A stretch of DNA of 64,000 nt. Origin: Enterovibrio sp045679545. GTDB lineage: Bacteria; Pseudomonadota; Gammaproteobacteria; Enterobacterales; Vibrionaceae. The position numbers and the translations under genes were made by a program. This document shows, one piece after another, positions 1 to 12,000 of the stretch. Where the stretch lies: the NCBI RefSeq assembly GCF_045679545.1, contig NZ_CP166194.1, positions 620,001 to 684,000 on the forward strand, read 5' to 3'. The first letter of the stretch is position 1. Every line of letters starts with the position of its first letter. The notes under the pieces were generated by a model. The model was not told the origin of the DNA. It was given only the letters and a program-made list of their open reading frames with translations, and did no database searches.

Positions 1-3000
1 TTGCTGTTTCAAGTAACTGAATCCTAGAACTCATTGAACCTGAAACATCTAAGATCAGTTGAACATTTGATTTTTCCGTACCGGACGGAATTACAGGTTG
101 AGAGCTCTGGTCGATCACTGGCATGTCATCTTCAATGCTGATGTCGAGATGTGACTGTCCTGCATCAATACCAGCTAGTTCGCCTTTACCTTCGACAGTA
201 ATGTTTGGCTGCAGTCCCTGAATATCTTCAACACCTTTATCACTATGATCTAAGGGTTGGTGAAGAGTGACGCTGTACGATGGTTTCGCAGTGTCACTTC
301 CTTGTTCAAGAGTGACGGTCACCACAATATCGGACTCATCATCGCCTTTATATCCAATCAATGAAGAACCATCGACCGTCCAATTAATGGGCTCATCCCC
401 TGAGCTAAGATCTGGATGGCCACCTTCAAAGGTTGGGTTTCCTTCACCGTCTAACGTAAAGCTGACATTAACGTCGTTGTAGTCCTCAACATTGATATCA
501 ATTTCAATACTATTGGCCGTTGTGTCTGTCGCACTGTCGCTTGGCTCGCCTGTGTTATCAGGATTACCGTTCGATAGGCCTTCTTCGGTGACGATTGCGT
601 CTTTTACTGTGATGACTAATTTGTCGTTGTCCTTGACGGACGCGGTGTCAGCGCCGTTGTCGGTGTCGATGGTGCCGTTGCCGCCGTCCACCGCGGTGAT
701 GGTGCCGGTGAAGTTCTCGGTGTTCTCGAGCAGGGCATCGTCCTTCGGCGTGATGACCACGTCGATGCTGTTGCCGGTGGTGTCATTAAAGGTGATGTCG
801 ACGCCAGGGGCGGTAAACAACGCCTTCAGGGCGTCACCTTCGTATAGGGTGTCGCCAATCTTGACGGACAGGATGTCGCCTGCGTTAAACAGGGTCTCGG
901 CATCGCTGTCGGCCAGGGAGAACTTGACCGTGGTGTCGAAGCCGTTGTCGACCGAGCGGCTGACGGTGAAGGTCACGGTGTCGCCCGCGTCACCTTCGAT
1001 GGCGCGGTTGTCCGTCGCTTCAATCTTAACCGTGATGTCTTCGTTGGTGACTTCGTCATCGGTCTTCTTGTCGGTGAAGGCGCCGTCTGCACTGCCTTTA
1101 CCGGTTTCCACCGAGCCGTTAACCAAGCCATTGCTGTCTGCGATGACTTCGATATTACCGGTGAAGGCTTCGGTGTTTTCCAGGAGCTTGTCGTCGTTCG
1201 GGGTGATGGTGACCAGGATGTCACTGCTGTCGCCCGAGAGGACCAGCTCAATGCCGGTGCCGTTCAGCAGGGCCTCGACTTGCGCCTTGCTCAGTGGCTC
1301 ACCACCGTTGATGGTGATGGACTTGATGTCGTCGACGGTAAAGTCGATGGCCGCGTCGCTGCCGAGGGTGAACTTAACCGTGGTGTCTTCGCCGTTGTTG
1401 TCCGAGCGGGAAATCACGAACTGTACCGACTCGTCCTGGCTTTCTGCCGCCGCGCCTTTGTTCTCTGCGGTCTCGATTTTCACCAGCAGATCTTCGTTGG
1501 TGACTTCGTCATCGGTCTTCTTGTCGGTGAAGGCGCCGTCTGCGCTGCCTTTGCCGGTTTCCACCGAGCCGTTAACCAAGCCATTGCTGTCTGCGATGAC
1601 TTCGATATTACCGGTGAAGGCTTCGGTGTTTTCCAGGAGCTTGTCGTCGTTCGGGGTGATGGTGACAGTCAGGTCGCTGTTGTCGCCCGTCAATGTCAGC
1701 TCAATGCCGGTGCCGTTTAGCAGGGCCTCGACTTGCGCCTTGCTCAGTGGCTCACCACCGTTGATGGTGATGGACTTGATGTCGTCGGCGGTAAAGTTGA
1801 TGGCCGCGTCGCTGCCGAGGGTGAACTTAACCGTGGTGTCTTCGCCGTTGTTGTCCGAGCGGGAAATCACGAACTGGACCGACTCGTCCTGGCTTTCCGC
1901 CGCCGTGCCTTTGCCAGTGACGGTTTCGATTTTCACCAGCAGATCTTCGTTGGTGACTTCGTCATCGGTCTTCTTGTCGGTGAAGGCGCCGTCTGCGCTG
2001 CCTTTACCGGTTTCCACCGAGCCGTTGACCAAGCCATTGCTGTCTGCGATGACTTCGATATTACCGGTGAAGGCTTCGGTGTTTTCCAGGAGCTTGTCGT
2101 CGTTCGGGGTGATGGTGACCACGATGTCACTGCTGTCGCCCGAGAGGACCAGCTCAATGCCGGTGCCGTTCAGCAGGGCCTCGACTTGCGCCTTGCTCAG
2201 TGGCTCACCACCGTTGATAGTGATGGACTTGATGTCGTCGACGGTAAAGTCGATGGCCGCGTCGCTGCCGAGGGTGAACTTAACCGTGGTGTCTTCGCCG
2301 TTGTTGTCCGAGCGGGAAATCACGAACTGGACCGACTCGTCCTGGCTTTCTGCTGCTGTGCCTTTGCCAGTGACGGTTTCGATTTTCACCAGCAGATCTT
2401 CGTTGGTGACTTCGTCATCGGTCTTCTTGTCGGTGAAGGCGCCGTCTGCACTGCCTTTACCGGTTTCCACCGAGCCGTTAACCAAGCCATTGCTGTCTGC
2501 GATGACTTCGATATTACCGGTGAAGGCTTCGGTGTTTTCCAGGAGCTTGTCGTCGTTCGGGGTGATGGTGACCACGATGTCACTGCTGTCGCCCGAGAGG
2601 ACCAGCTCAATGCCGGTGCCGTTCAGCAGGGCCTCGACTTGCGCCTTGCTCAGTGGCTCACCACCGTTGATGGTGATGGACTTGATGTCGTCGACGGTAA
2701 AGTCGATGGCCGCGTCGCTGCCGAGGGTGAACTTGACCGTGGTGTCTTCGCCGTTGTTGTCCGAGCGGGAAATCACGAACTGAACCGACTCACTTTGGCT
2801 TTCTGCTGCTGTGCCTTTGCCAGTGACGGTTTCGATTTTCACCAGCAGATCTTCGTTGGTGACTTCGTCATCGGTCTTCTTGTCGGTGAAGGCGCCGTCT
2901 GCGCTGCCTTTACCGGTTTCCACCGAGCCGTTGACCAAGCCATTGCTGTCTGCGATGACTTCGATATTACCGGTGAAGGCTTCGGTGTTTTCCAGGAGCT

Positions 3001-6000
3001 TGTCGTCGTTCGGGGTGATGGTGACCACGATGTCACTGCTGTCGCCCGAGAGGACCAGCTCAATGCCGGTGCCGTTCAGCAGGGCCTCGACTTGCGCCTT
3101 GCTCAGTGGCTCACCACCGTTGATGGTGATGGACTTGATGTCGTCGGCGGTAAAGTCGATGGCCGCGTCGCTGCCGAGGGTGAACTTAACCGTGGTGTCT
3201 TCGCCGTTGTTGTCCGAGCGGGAAATCACGAACTGAACCGACTCGTCCTGGCTTTCTGCCGCCGCGCCTTTGTTCTCTGCGGTCTCGATTTTCACCAGCA
3301 GATCTTCGTTGGTGACTTCGTCATCGGCCTTCTTGTCGGTGAAGGCGCCGTCTGCGCTGCCTTTACCGGTTTCCACCGAGCCGTTAACCAAGCCATTGCT
3401 GTCTGCGATGACTTCGATATTACCGGTGAAGGCTTCGGTGTTTTCCAGGAGCTTGTCGTCGTTCGGGGTGATGGTGACCACGATGTCACTGCTGTCGCCC
3501 GAGAGGACCAGCTCAATGCCGGTGCCGTTCAGCAGGGCCTCGACTTGCGCCTTGCTCAGTGGCTCACCACCGTTGATGGTGATGGACTTGATGTCGTCGG
3601 CGGTAAAGTCGATGGCCGCGTCGCTGCCGAGGGTGAACTTAACCGTGGTGTCTTCGCCGTTGTTGTCCGAGCGGGAAATCACGAACTGAACCGACTCGTC
3701 CTGGCTTTCTGCCGCCGCGCCTTTGTTCTCTGCGGTCTCGATTTTCACCAGCAGATCTTCGTTGGTGACTTCGTCATCGGTCTTCTTGTCGGTGAAGGCG
3801 CCGTCTGCGCTGCCTTTGCCGGTTTCCACCGAGCCGTTAACCAAGCCATTGCTGTCTGCGATGACTTCGATATTACCGGTGAAGGCTTCGGTGTTTTCCA
3901 GGAGCTTGTCGTCGTTCGGGGTGATGGTGACCACGATGTCACTGCTGTCGCCCGAGAGGACCAGCTCAATGCCGGTGCCGTTCAGCAGGGCCTCGACTTG
4001 CGCCTTGCTCAGTGGCTCACCACCGTTGATGGTGATGGACTTGATGTCGTCGGCGGTAAAGTCGATGGCCGCGTCGCTGCCGAGGGTGAACTTAACCGTG
4101 GTGTCCTTGCCGTTGTTGTCCGAGCGGGAAATCACGAACTGAACCGACTCGTCCTGGCTTTCTGCCGCCGCGCCTTTGTTCTCTGCGGTCTCGATTTTCA
4201 CCAGCAGATCTTCGTTGGTGACTTCGTCATCGGTCTTCTTGTCGGTGAAGGCGCCGTCTGCGCTGCCTTTACCGGTTTCCACCGAGCCGTTAACCAAGCC
4301 ATTGCTGTCTGCGATGACTTCGATATTACCGGTGAAGGCTTCGGTGTTTTCCAGGAGCTTGTCGTCGTTCGGGGTGATGGTGACCACGATGTCACTGCTG
4401 TCGCCCGAGAGGACCAGCTCAATGCCGGTGCCGTTCAGCAGGGCCTCGACTTGCGCCTTGCTCAGTGGCTCACCACCGTTGATGGTGATGGACTTGATGT
4501 CGTCGACGGTAAAGTCGATGGCCGCGTCGCTGCCGAGGGTGAACTTGACCGTGGTGTCTTCGCCGTTGTTGTCCGAGCGGGAAATCACGAACTGAACCGA
4601 CTCGTCCTGGCTTTCTGCCGCCGCGCCTTTGTTCTCTGCGGTCTCGATTTTCACCAGCAGATCTTCGTTGGTGACTTCGTCATCGGCCTTCTTGTCGGTG
4701 AAGGCGCCGTCTGCGCTGCCTTTACCGGTTTCCACCGAGCCGTTGACCAAACCGTTGCCGTCTGCGATGACTTCGATATTACCGGTGAAGGCTTCGGTGT
4801 TTTCCAGGAGCTTGTCGTCGTTCGGGGTGATGGTGACAGTCAGGTCGCTGTTGTCGCCCGTCAATGTCAGCTCAATGCCGGTGCCGTTCAGCAGGGCCTC
4901 GACTTGCGCCTTGCTCAGTGGCTCACCACCGTTGATGGTGATGGACTTGATGTCGTCGGCGGTAAAGTTGATGGCCGCGTCGCTGCCGAGGGTGAACTTA
5001 ACCGTGGTGTCCTTGCCGTTGTTGTCCGAGCGGGAAATCACGAACTGGACCGACTCGTCCTGGCTTTCCGCCGCCGCGCCTTTGCCGGAGACGGTTTCGA
5101 TTTTCACCAGCAGATCTTCGTTGGTGACTTCGTCATCGGCCTTCTTGTCGGTGAAGGCGCCGTCTGCACTGCCTTTGCCGGTTTCCACCGAGCCGTTAAC
5201 CAAGCCATTGCTGTCTGCGATGACTTCGATATTACCGGTGAAGGCTTCGGTGTTTTCCAGGAGCTTGTCGTCGTTCGGGGTGATGGTGACCACGATGTCA
5301 CTGCTGTCGCCCGAGAGGACCAGCTCAATGCCGGTGCCGTTCAGCAGGGCCTCGACTTGCGCCTTGCTCAGTGGCTCACCACCGTTGATGGTGATGGACT
5401 TGATGTCGTCGACGGTAAAGTCGATGGCCGCGTCGCTGCCGAGGGTGAACTTGACCGTGGTGTCTTCGCCGTTGTTGTCCGAGCGGGAAATCACGAACTG
5501 AACCGACTCACTTTGGCTTTCTGCTGCTGTGCCTTTGTTCTCTGCGGTCTCGATTTTCACCAGCAGATCTTCGTTGGTGACTTCGTCATCGGCCTTCTTG
5601 TCGGTGAAGGCGCCGTCTGCGCTGCCTTTACCGGTTTCCACCGAGCCGTTGACCAAACCGTTGCCGTCTGCGATGACTTCGATATTACCGGTGAAGGCTT
5701 CGGTGTTTTCCAGGAGCTTGTCGTCGTTCGGGGTGATGGTGACAGTCAGGTCGCTGTTGTCGCCCGTCAATGTCAGCTCAATGCCGGTGCCGTTCAGCAG
5801 GGCCTCGACTTGCGCCTTGCTCAGTGGCTCACCACCGTTGATGGTGATGGACTTGATGTCGTCGGCGGTAAAGTTGATGGCCGCGTCGCTGCCGAGGGTG
5901 AACTTAACCGTGGTGTCCTTGCCGTTGTTGTCCGAGCGGGAAATCACGAACTGGACCGACTCGTCCTGGCTTTCCGCCGCCGCGCCTTTGCCGGAGACGG

Positions 6001-9000
6001 TTTCGATTTTCACCAGCAGATCTTCGTTGGTGACTTCGTCATCGGCCTTCTTGTCGGTGAAGGCGCCGTCTGCACTGCCTTTGCCGGTTTCCACCGAGCC
6101 GTTAACCAAGCCATTGCTGTCTGCGATGACTTCGATATTACCGGTGAAGGCTTCGGTGTTTTCCAGGAGCTTGTCGTCGTTCGGGGTGATGGTGACCACG
6201 ATGTCACTGCTGTCGCCCGAGAGGACCAGCTCAATGCCGGTGCCGTTCAGCAGGGCCTCGACTTGCGCCTTGCTCAGTGGCTCACCACCGTTGATGGTGA
6301 TGGACTTGATGTCGTCGACGGTAAAGTCGATGGCCGCGTCGCTGCCGAGGGTGAACTTGACCGTGGTGTCTTCGCCGTTGTTGTCCGAGCGGGAAATCAC
6401 GAACTGAACCGACTCACTTTGGCTTTCTGCTGCTGTGCCTTTGCCAGTGACGGTTTCGATTTTCACCAGCAGATCTTCGTTGGTGACTTCGTCATCGGTC
6501 TTCTTGTCGGTGAAGGCGCCGTCTGCGCTGCCTTTACCGGTTTCCACCGAGCCGTTGACCAAGCCATTGCTGTCTGCGATCACGGTGATGTGACCGGTGA
6601 AGGCTTCGGTGTTTTCCAGCAGCTTGTCGTCGTTAGGGGTGATGGTGACAGTCAGGTCGCTGTTGTCGCCCGTCAATGTCAGCTCAATGCCGGTGCCGTT
6701 TAGCAGGGCCTCGACTTGCGCCTTGCTCAGTGGCTCACCACCGTTGATAGTGATGGACTTGATGTCGTCCGCAGTGAAATCCACGTCCGCAGCGCTGCCG
6801 AGGGTGAACTTAACCGTGGTGTCTTCGCCGTTGTTGTCCGAGCGGGAAATCACGAACTGAACCGACTCGTCTTGGCTTTCTGCCGCCGCGCCTTTGTTCT
6901 CTGCGGTCTCGATTTTCACCAGCAGATCTTCGTTGGTGACTTCGTCATCGGTCTTCTTGTCGGTGAAGGCGCCGTCTGCACTGCCTTTACCGGTTTCCAC
7001 CGAGCCGTTAACCAAGCCATTGCTGTCTGCGATGACTTCGATATTACCGGTGAAGGCTTCGGTGTTTTCCAGGAGCTTGTCGTCGTTAGGGGTGATAGTG
7101 ACGGTGGTGCTGAGAGTGTCACCGGACAGCACGACGTTGACGCCGTTGCCGTTGAGGAGATCGGCGATCTCGTCAGTCGTCAGGGTCTTATCACCAATGG
7201 TGATGGACTTGATGTCGTCGGCGGTAAAGTCGATGGCCGCGTCGCTGCCGAGGGTGAACTTAACCGTGGTGTCTTCGCCGTTGTTGTCCGAGCGGGAAAT
7301 CACGAACTGAACCGACTCGTCCTGGCTTTCTGCCGCCGCGCCTTTGTTCTCTGCGGTCTCGATTTTCACCAGCAGATCTTCGTTGGTGACTTCGTCATCG
7401 GCCTTCTTGTCGGTGAAGGCGCCGTCTGCACTGCCTTTGCCGGTTTCCACCGAGCCGTTAACCAAGCCATTGCCGTCTGCGATGACTTCGATATTACCGG
7501 TGAAGGCTTCGGTGTTCTCGAGCAGCTTGTCGTCGTTAGGGGTGATAGTGACGGTGGTGCTGAGGGTGTCACCGGACAGCACGACGTTGACGCCGTTGCC
7601 GTTGAGGAGATCGGCGATCTCGTCAGTCGTCAGGGTCTTATCACCAATGGTGATGGACTTGATGTCGTCGGCGGTAAAGTCGATGGCCGCGTCGCTGCCG
7701 AGGGTGAACTTAACCGTGGTGTCCTTGCCGTTGTTGTCCGAGCGGGAAATCACGAACTGGACCGACTCGTCCTGGCTTTCCGCCGCCGCGCCTTTGCCGG
7801 AGACGGTTTCGATTTTCACCAGCAGATCTTCGTTGGTGACTTCGTCATCGGCCTTCTTGTCGGTGAAGGCGCCGTCTGCGCTGCCTTTGCCGGTTTCCAC
7901 CGAGCCGTTAACCAAGCCATTGCTGTCTGCGATGACTTCGATATTACCGGTGAAGGCTTCGGTGTTTTCCAGGAGCTTGTCGTCGTTCGGGGTGATGGTG
8001 ACCACGATGTCACTGCTGTCGCCCGAGAGGACCAGCTCAATGCCGGTGCCGTTCAGCAGGGCCTCGACTTGCGCCTTGCTCAGTGGCTCACCACCGTTGA
8101 TGGTGATGGACTTGATGTCGTCGGCGGTAAAGTCGATGGCCGCGTCGCTGCCGAGGGTGAACTTAACCGTGGTGTCCTTGCCGTTGTTGTCCGAGCGGGA
8201 AATCACGAACTGAACCGACTCGTCCTGGCTTTCTGCCGCCGCGCCTTTGTTCTCTGCGGTCTCGATTTTCACCAGCAGATCTTCGTTGGTGACTTCGTCA
8301 TCGGTCTTCTTGTCGGTGAAGGCGCCGTCTGCGCTGCCTTTACCGGTTTCCACCGAGCCGTTGACCAAGCCATTGCTGTCTGCGATGACTTCGATATTAC
8401 CGGTGAAGGCTTCGGTGTTTTCCAGGAGCTTGTCGTCGTTCGGGGTGATGGTGACCACGATGTCACTGCTGTCGCCCGAGAGGACCAGCTCAATGCCGGT
8501 GCCGTTCAGCAGGGCCTCGACTTGCGCCTTGCTCAGTGGCTCACCACCGTTGATAGTGATGGACTTGATGTCGTCGACGGTAAAGTCGATGGCCGCGTCG
8601 CTGCCGAGGGTGAACTTAACCGTGGTGTCTTCGCCGTTGTTGTCCGAGCGGGAAATCACGAACTGAACCGACTCGTCCTGGCTTTCTGCCGCCGCGCCTT
8701 TGTTCTCTGCGGTCTCGATTTTCACCAGCAGATCTTCGTTGGTGACTTCGTCATCGACCTTCTTGTCGGTGAAGGCGCCGTCTGCACTGCCTTTGCCGGT
8801 TTCCACCGAGCCGTTAACCAAGCCATTGCCGTCTGCGATGACTTCGATATTACCGGTGAAGGCTTCGGTGTTCTCGAGCAGCTTGTCGTCGTTAGGGGTG
8901 ATAGTGACGGTGGTGCTGAGGGTGTCACCGGACAGCACGACGTTGACGCCGTTGCCGTTGAGGAGATCGGCGATCTCGTCAGTCGTCAGGGTCTTATCAC

Positions 9001-12000
9001 CAATGGTGATAGACGCAATGTCGTCGGCGGTAAAGTCGATGGCCGCGTCGCTGCCGAGGGTGAACTTGACCGTGGTGTCTTCGCCGTTGTCGTCTGAGCG
9101 CGAGATGGTGAACTGTACCGACTCGTCCTGGCTTTCTGCCGCCGCGCCTTTGTTCTCTGCGGTCTCGATTTTCACCAGCAGATCTTCGTTGGTGACTTCG
9201 TCATCGGTCTTCTTGTCGGTGAAGGCGCCGTCTGCGCTGCCTTTGCCGGTTTCCACCGAGCCGTTAACCAAGCCATTGCTGTCTGCGATGACTTCGATAT
9301 TACCGGTGAAGGCTTCGGTGTTTTCCAGGAGCTTGTCGTCGTTCGGGGTGATGGTGACCACGATGTCACTGCTGTCGCCCGAGAGGACCAGCTCAATGCC
9401 GGTGCCGTTCAGCAGGGCCTCGACTTGCGCCTTGCTCAGTGGCTCACCACCGTTGATGGTGATGGACTTGATGTCGTCGGCGGTAAAGTCGATGGCCGCG
9501 TCGCTGCCGAGGGTGAACTTAACCGTGGTGTCCTTGCCGTTGTTGTCCGAGCGGGAAATCACGAACTGGACCGACTCGTCCTGGCTTTCCGCCGCCGCGC
9601 CTTTGCCGGAGACGGTTTCGATTTTCACCAGCAGATCTTCGTTGGTGACTTCGTCATCGGCCTTCTTGTCGGTGAAGGCGCCGTCTGCGCTGCCTTTACC
9701 GGTTTCCACCGAGCCGTTGACCAAACCGTTGCCGTCTGCGATGACTTCGATATTACCGGTGAAGGCTTCGGTGTTCTCGAGCAGCTTGTCGTCGTTAGGG
9801 GTGATAGTGACGGTGGTGCTGAGGGTGTCACCGGACAGCACGACGTTGACGCCGTTGCCGTTGAGGAGATCGGCGATCTCGTCAGTCGTCAGGGTCTTAT
9901 CACCAATGGTGATAGACGCAATGTCGTCGGCGGTAAAGTCGATGGCCGCGTCGCTGCCGAGGGTGAACTTGACCGTGGTGTCTTCGCCGTTGTTGTCCGA
10001 GCGGGAAATCACGAACTGAACCGACTCGTCCTGGCTTTCTGCCGCCGCGCCTTTGTTCTCTGCGGTCTCGATTTTCACCAGCAGATCTTCGTTGGTGACT
10101 TCGTCATCGGCCTTCTTGTCGGTGAAGGCGCCGTCTGCACTGCCTTTACCGGTTTCCACCGAGCCGTTAACCAAGCCATTGCTGTCTGCGATGACTTCGA
10201 TATTACCGGTGAAGGCTTCGGTGTTTTCCAGGAGCTTGTCGTCGTTCGGGGTGATGGTGACCACGATGTCACTGCTGTCGCCCGAGAGGACCAGCTCAAT
10301 GCCGGAGCCGTTCAGCAGGGCCTCGACTTGCGCCTTGCTCAGTGGCTCACCACCGTTGATGGTGATGGACTTGATGTCGTCGGCGGTAAAGTCGATGGCC
10401 GCGTCGCTGCCGAGGGTGAACTTAACCGTGGTGTCTTCGCCGTTGTTGTCCGAGCGGGAAATCACGAACTGAACCGACTCGTCCTGGCTTTCTGCCGCCG
10501 CGCCTTTGTTCTCTGCGGTCTCGATTTTCACCAGCAGATCTTCGTTGGTGACTTCGTCATCGGTCTTCTTGTCGGTGAAGGCGCCGTCTGCGCTGCCTTT
10601 ACCGGTTTCCACCGAGCCGTTAACCAAGCCATTGCTGTCTGCGATGACTTCGATATTACCGGTGAAGGCTTCGGTGTTTTCCAGGAGCTTGTCGTCGTTC
10701 GGGGTGATGGTGACAGTCAGGTCGCTGTTGTCGCCCGTCAATGTCAGCTCAATGCCGGTGCCGTTTAGCAGGGCCTCGACTTGCGCCTTGCTCAGTGGCT
10801 CACCACCGTTGATGGTGATGGACTTGATGTCGTCGGCGGTAAAGTCGATGGCCGCGTCGCTGCCGAGGGTGAACTTAACCGTGGTGTCCTTGCCGTTGTT
10901 GTCCGAGCGGGAAATCACGAACTGGACCGACTCGTCCTGGCTTTCCGCCGCCGCGCCTTTGCCGGAGACGGTTTCGATTTTCACCAGCAGATCTTCGTTG
11001 GTGACTTCGTCATCGGCCTTCTTGTCGGTGAAGGCGCCGTCTGCACTGCCTTTACCGGTTTCCACCGAGCCGTTAACCAAGCCATTGCTGTCTGCGATGA
11101 CTTCGATATTACCGGTGAAGGCTTCGGTGTTTTCCAGGAGCTTGTCGTCGTTCGGGGTGATGGTGACCACGATGTCACTGCTGTCGCCCGAGAGGACCAG
11201 CTCAATGCCGGTGCCGTTCAGCAGGGCCTCGACTTGCGCCTTGCTCAGTGGCTCACCACCGTTGATGGTGATGGACTTGATGTCGTCGGCGGTAAAGTCG
11301 ATGGCCGCGTCGCTGCCGAGGGTGAACTTAACCGTGGTGTCTTCGCCGTTGTTGTCCGAGCGCGAGATGGTGAACTGTACCGACTCGTCCTGGCTTTCTG
11401 CCGCCGCGCCTTTGTTCTCTGCGGTCTCGATTTTCACCAGCAGATCTTCGTTGGTGACTTCGTCATCGGCCTTCTTGTCGGTGAAGGCGCCGTCTGCGCT
11501 GCCTTTACCGGTTTCCACCGAGCCGTTGACCAAACCGTTGCCGTCTGCGATGACTTCGATATTACCGGTGAAGGCTTCGGTGTTTTCCAGGAGCTTGTCG
11601 TCGTTCGGGGTGATGGTGACAGTCAGGTCGCTGTTGTCGCCCGTCAATGTCAGCTCAATGCCGGTGCCGTTTAGCAGGGCCTCGACTTGCGCCTTGCTCA
11701 GTGGCTCACCACCGTTGATGGTGATGGACTTGATGTCGTCCGCAGTGAAATCCACGTCCGCAGCGCTGCCGAGGGTGAACTTAACCGTGGTGTCTTCGCC
11801 GTTGTTGTCCGAGCGGGAAATCACGAACTGAACCGACTCGTCCTGGCTTTCTGCCGCCGCGCCTTTGTTCTCTGCGGTCTCGATTTTCACCAGCAGATCT
11901 TCGTTGGTGACTTCGTCGTCAGTCTTCTTGTCGGTGAACTGGCCGTCCGCGCTGTCGAGCGGTTGCTCAGCGTCGTCTTTGGCGATGGCGCCGTTGACCA

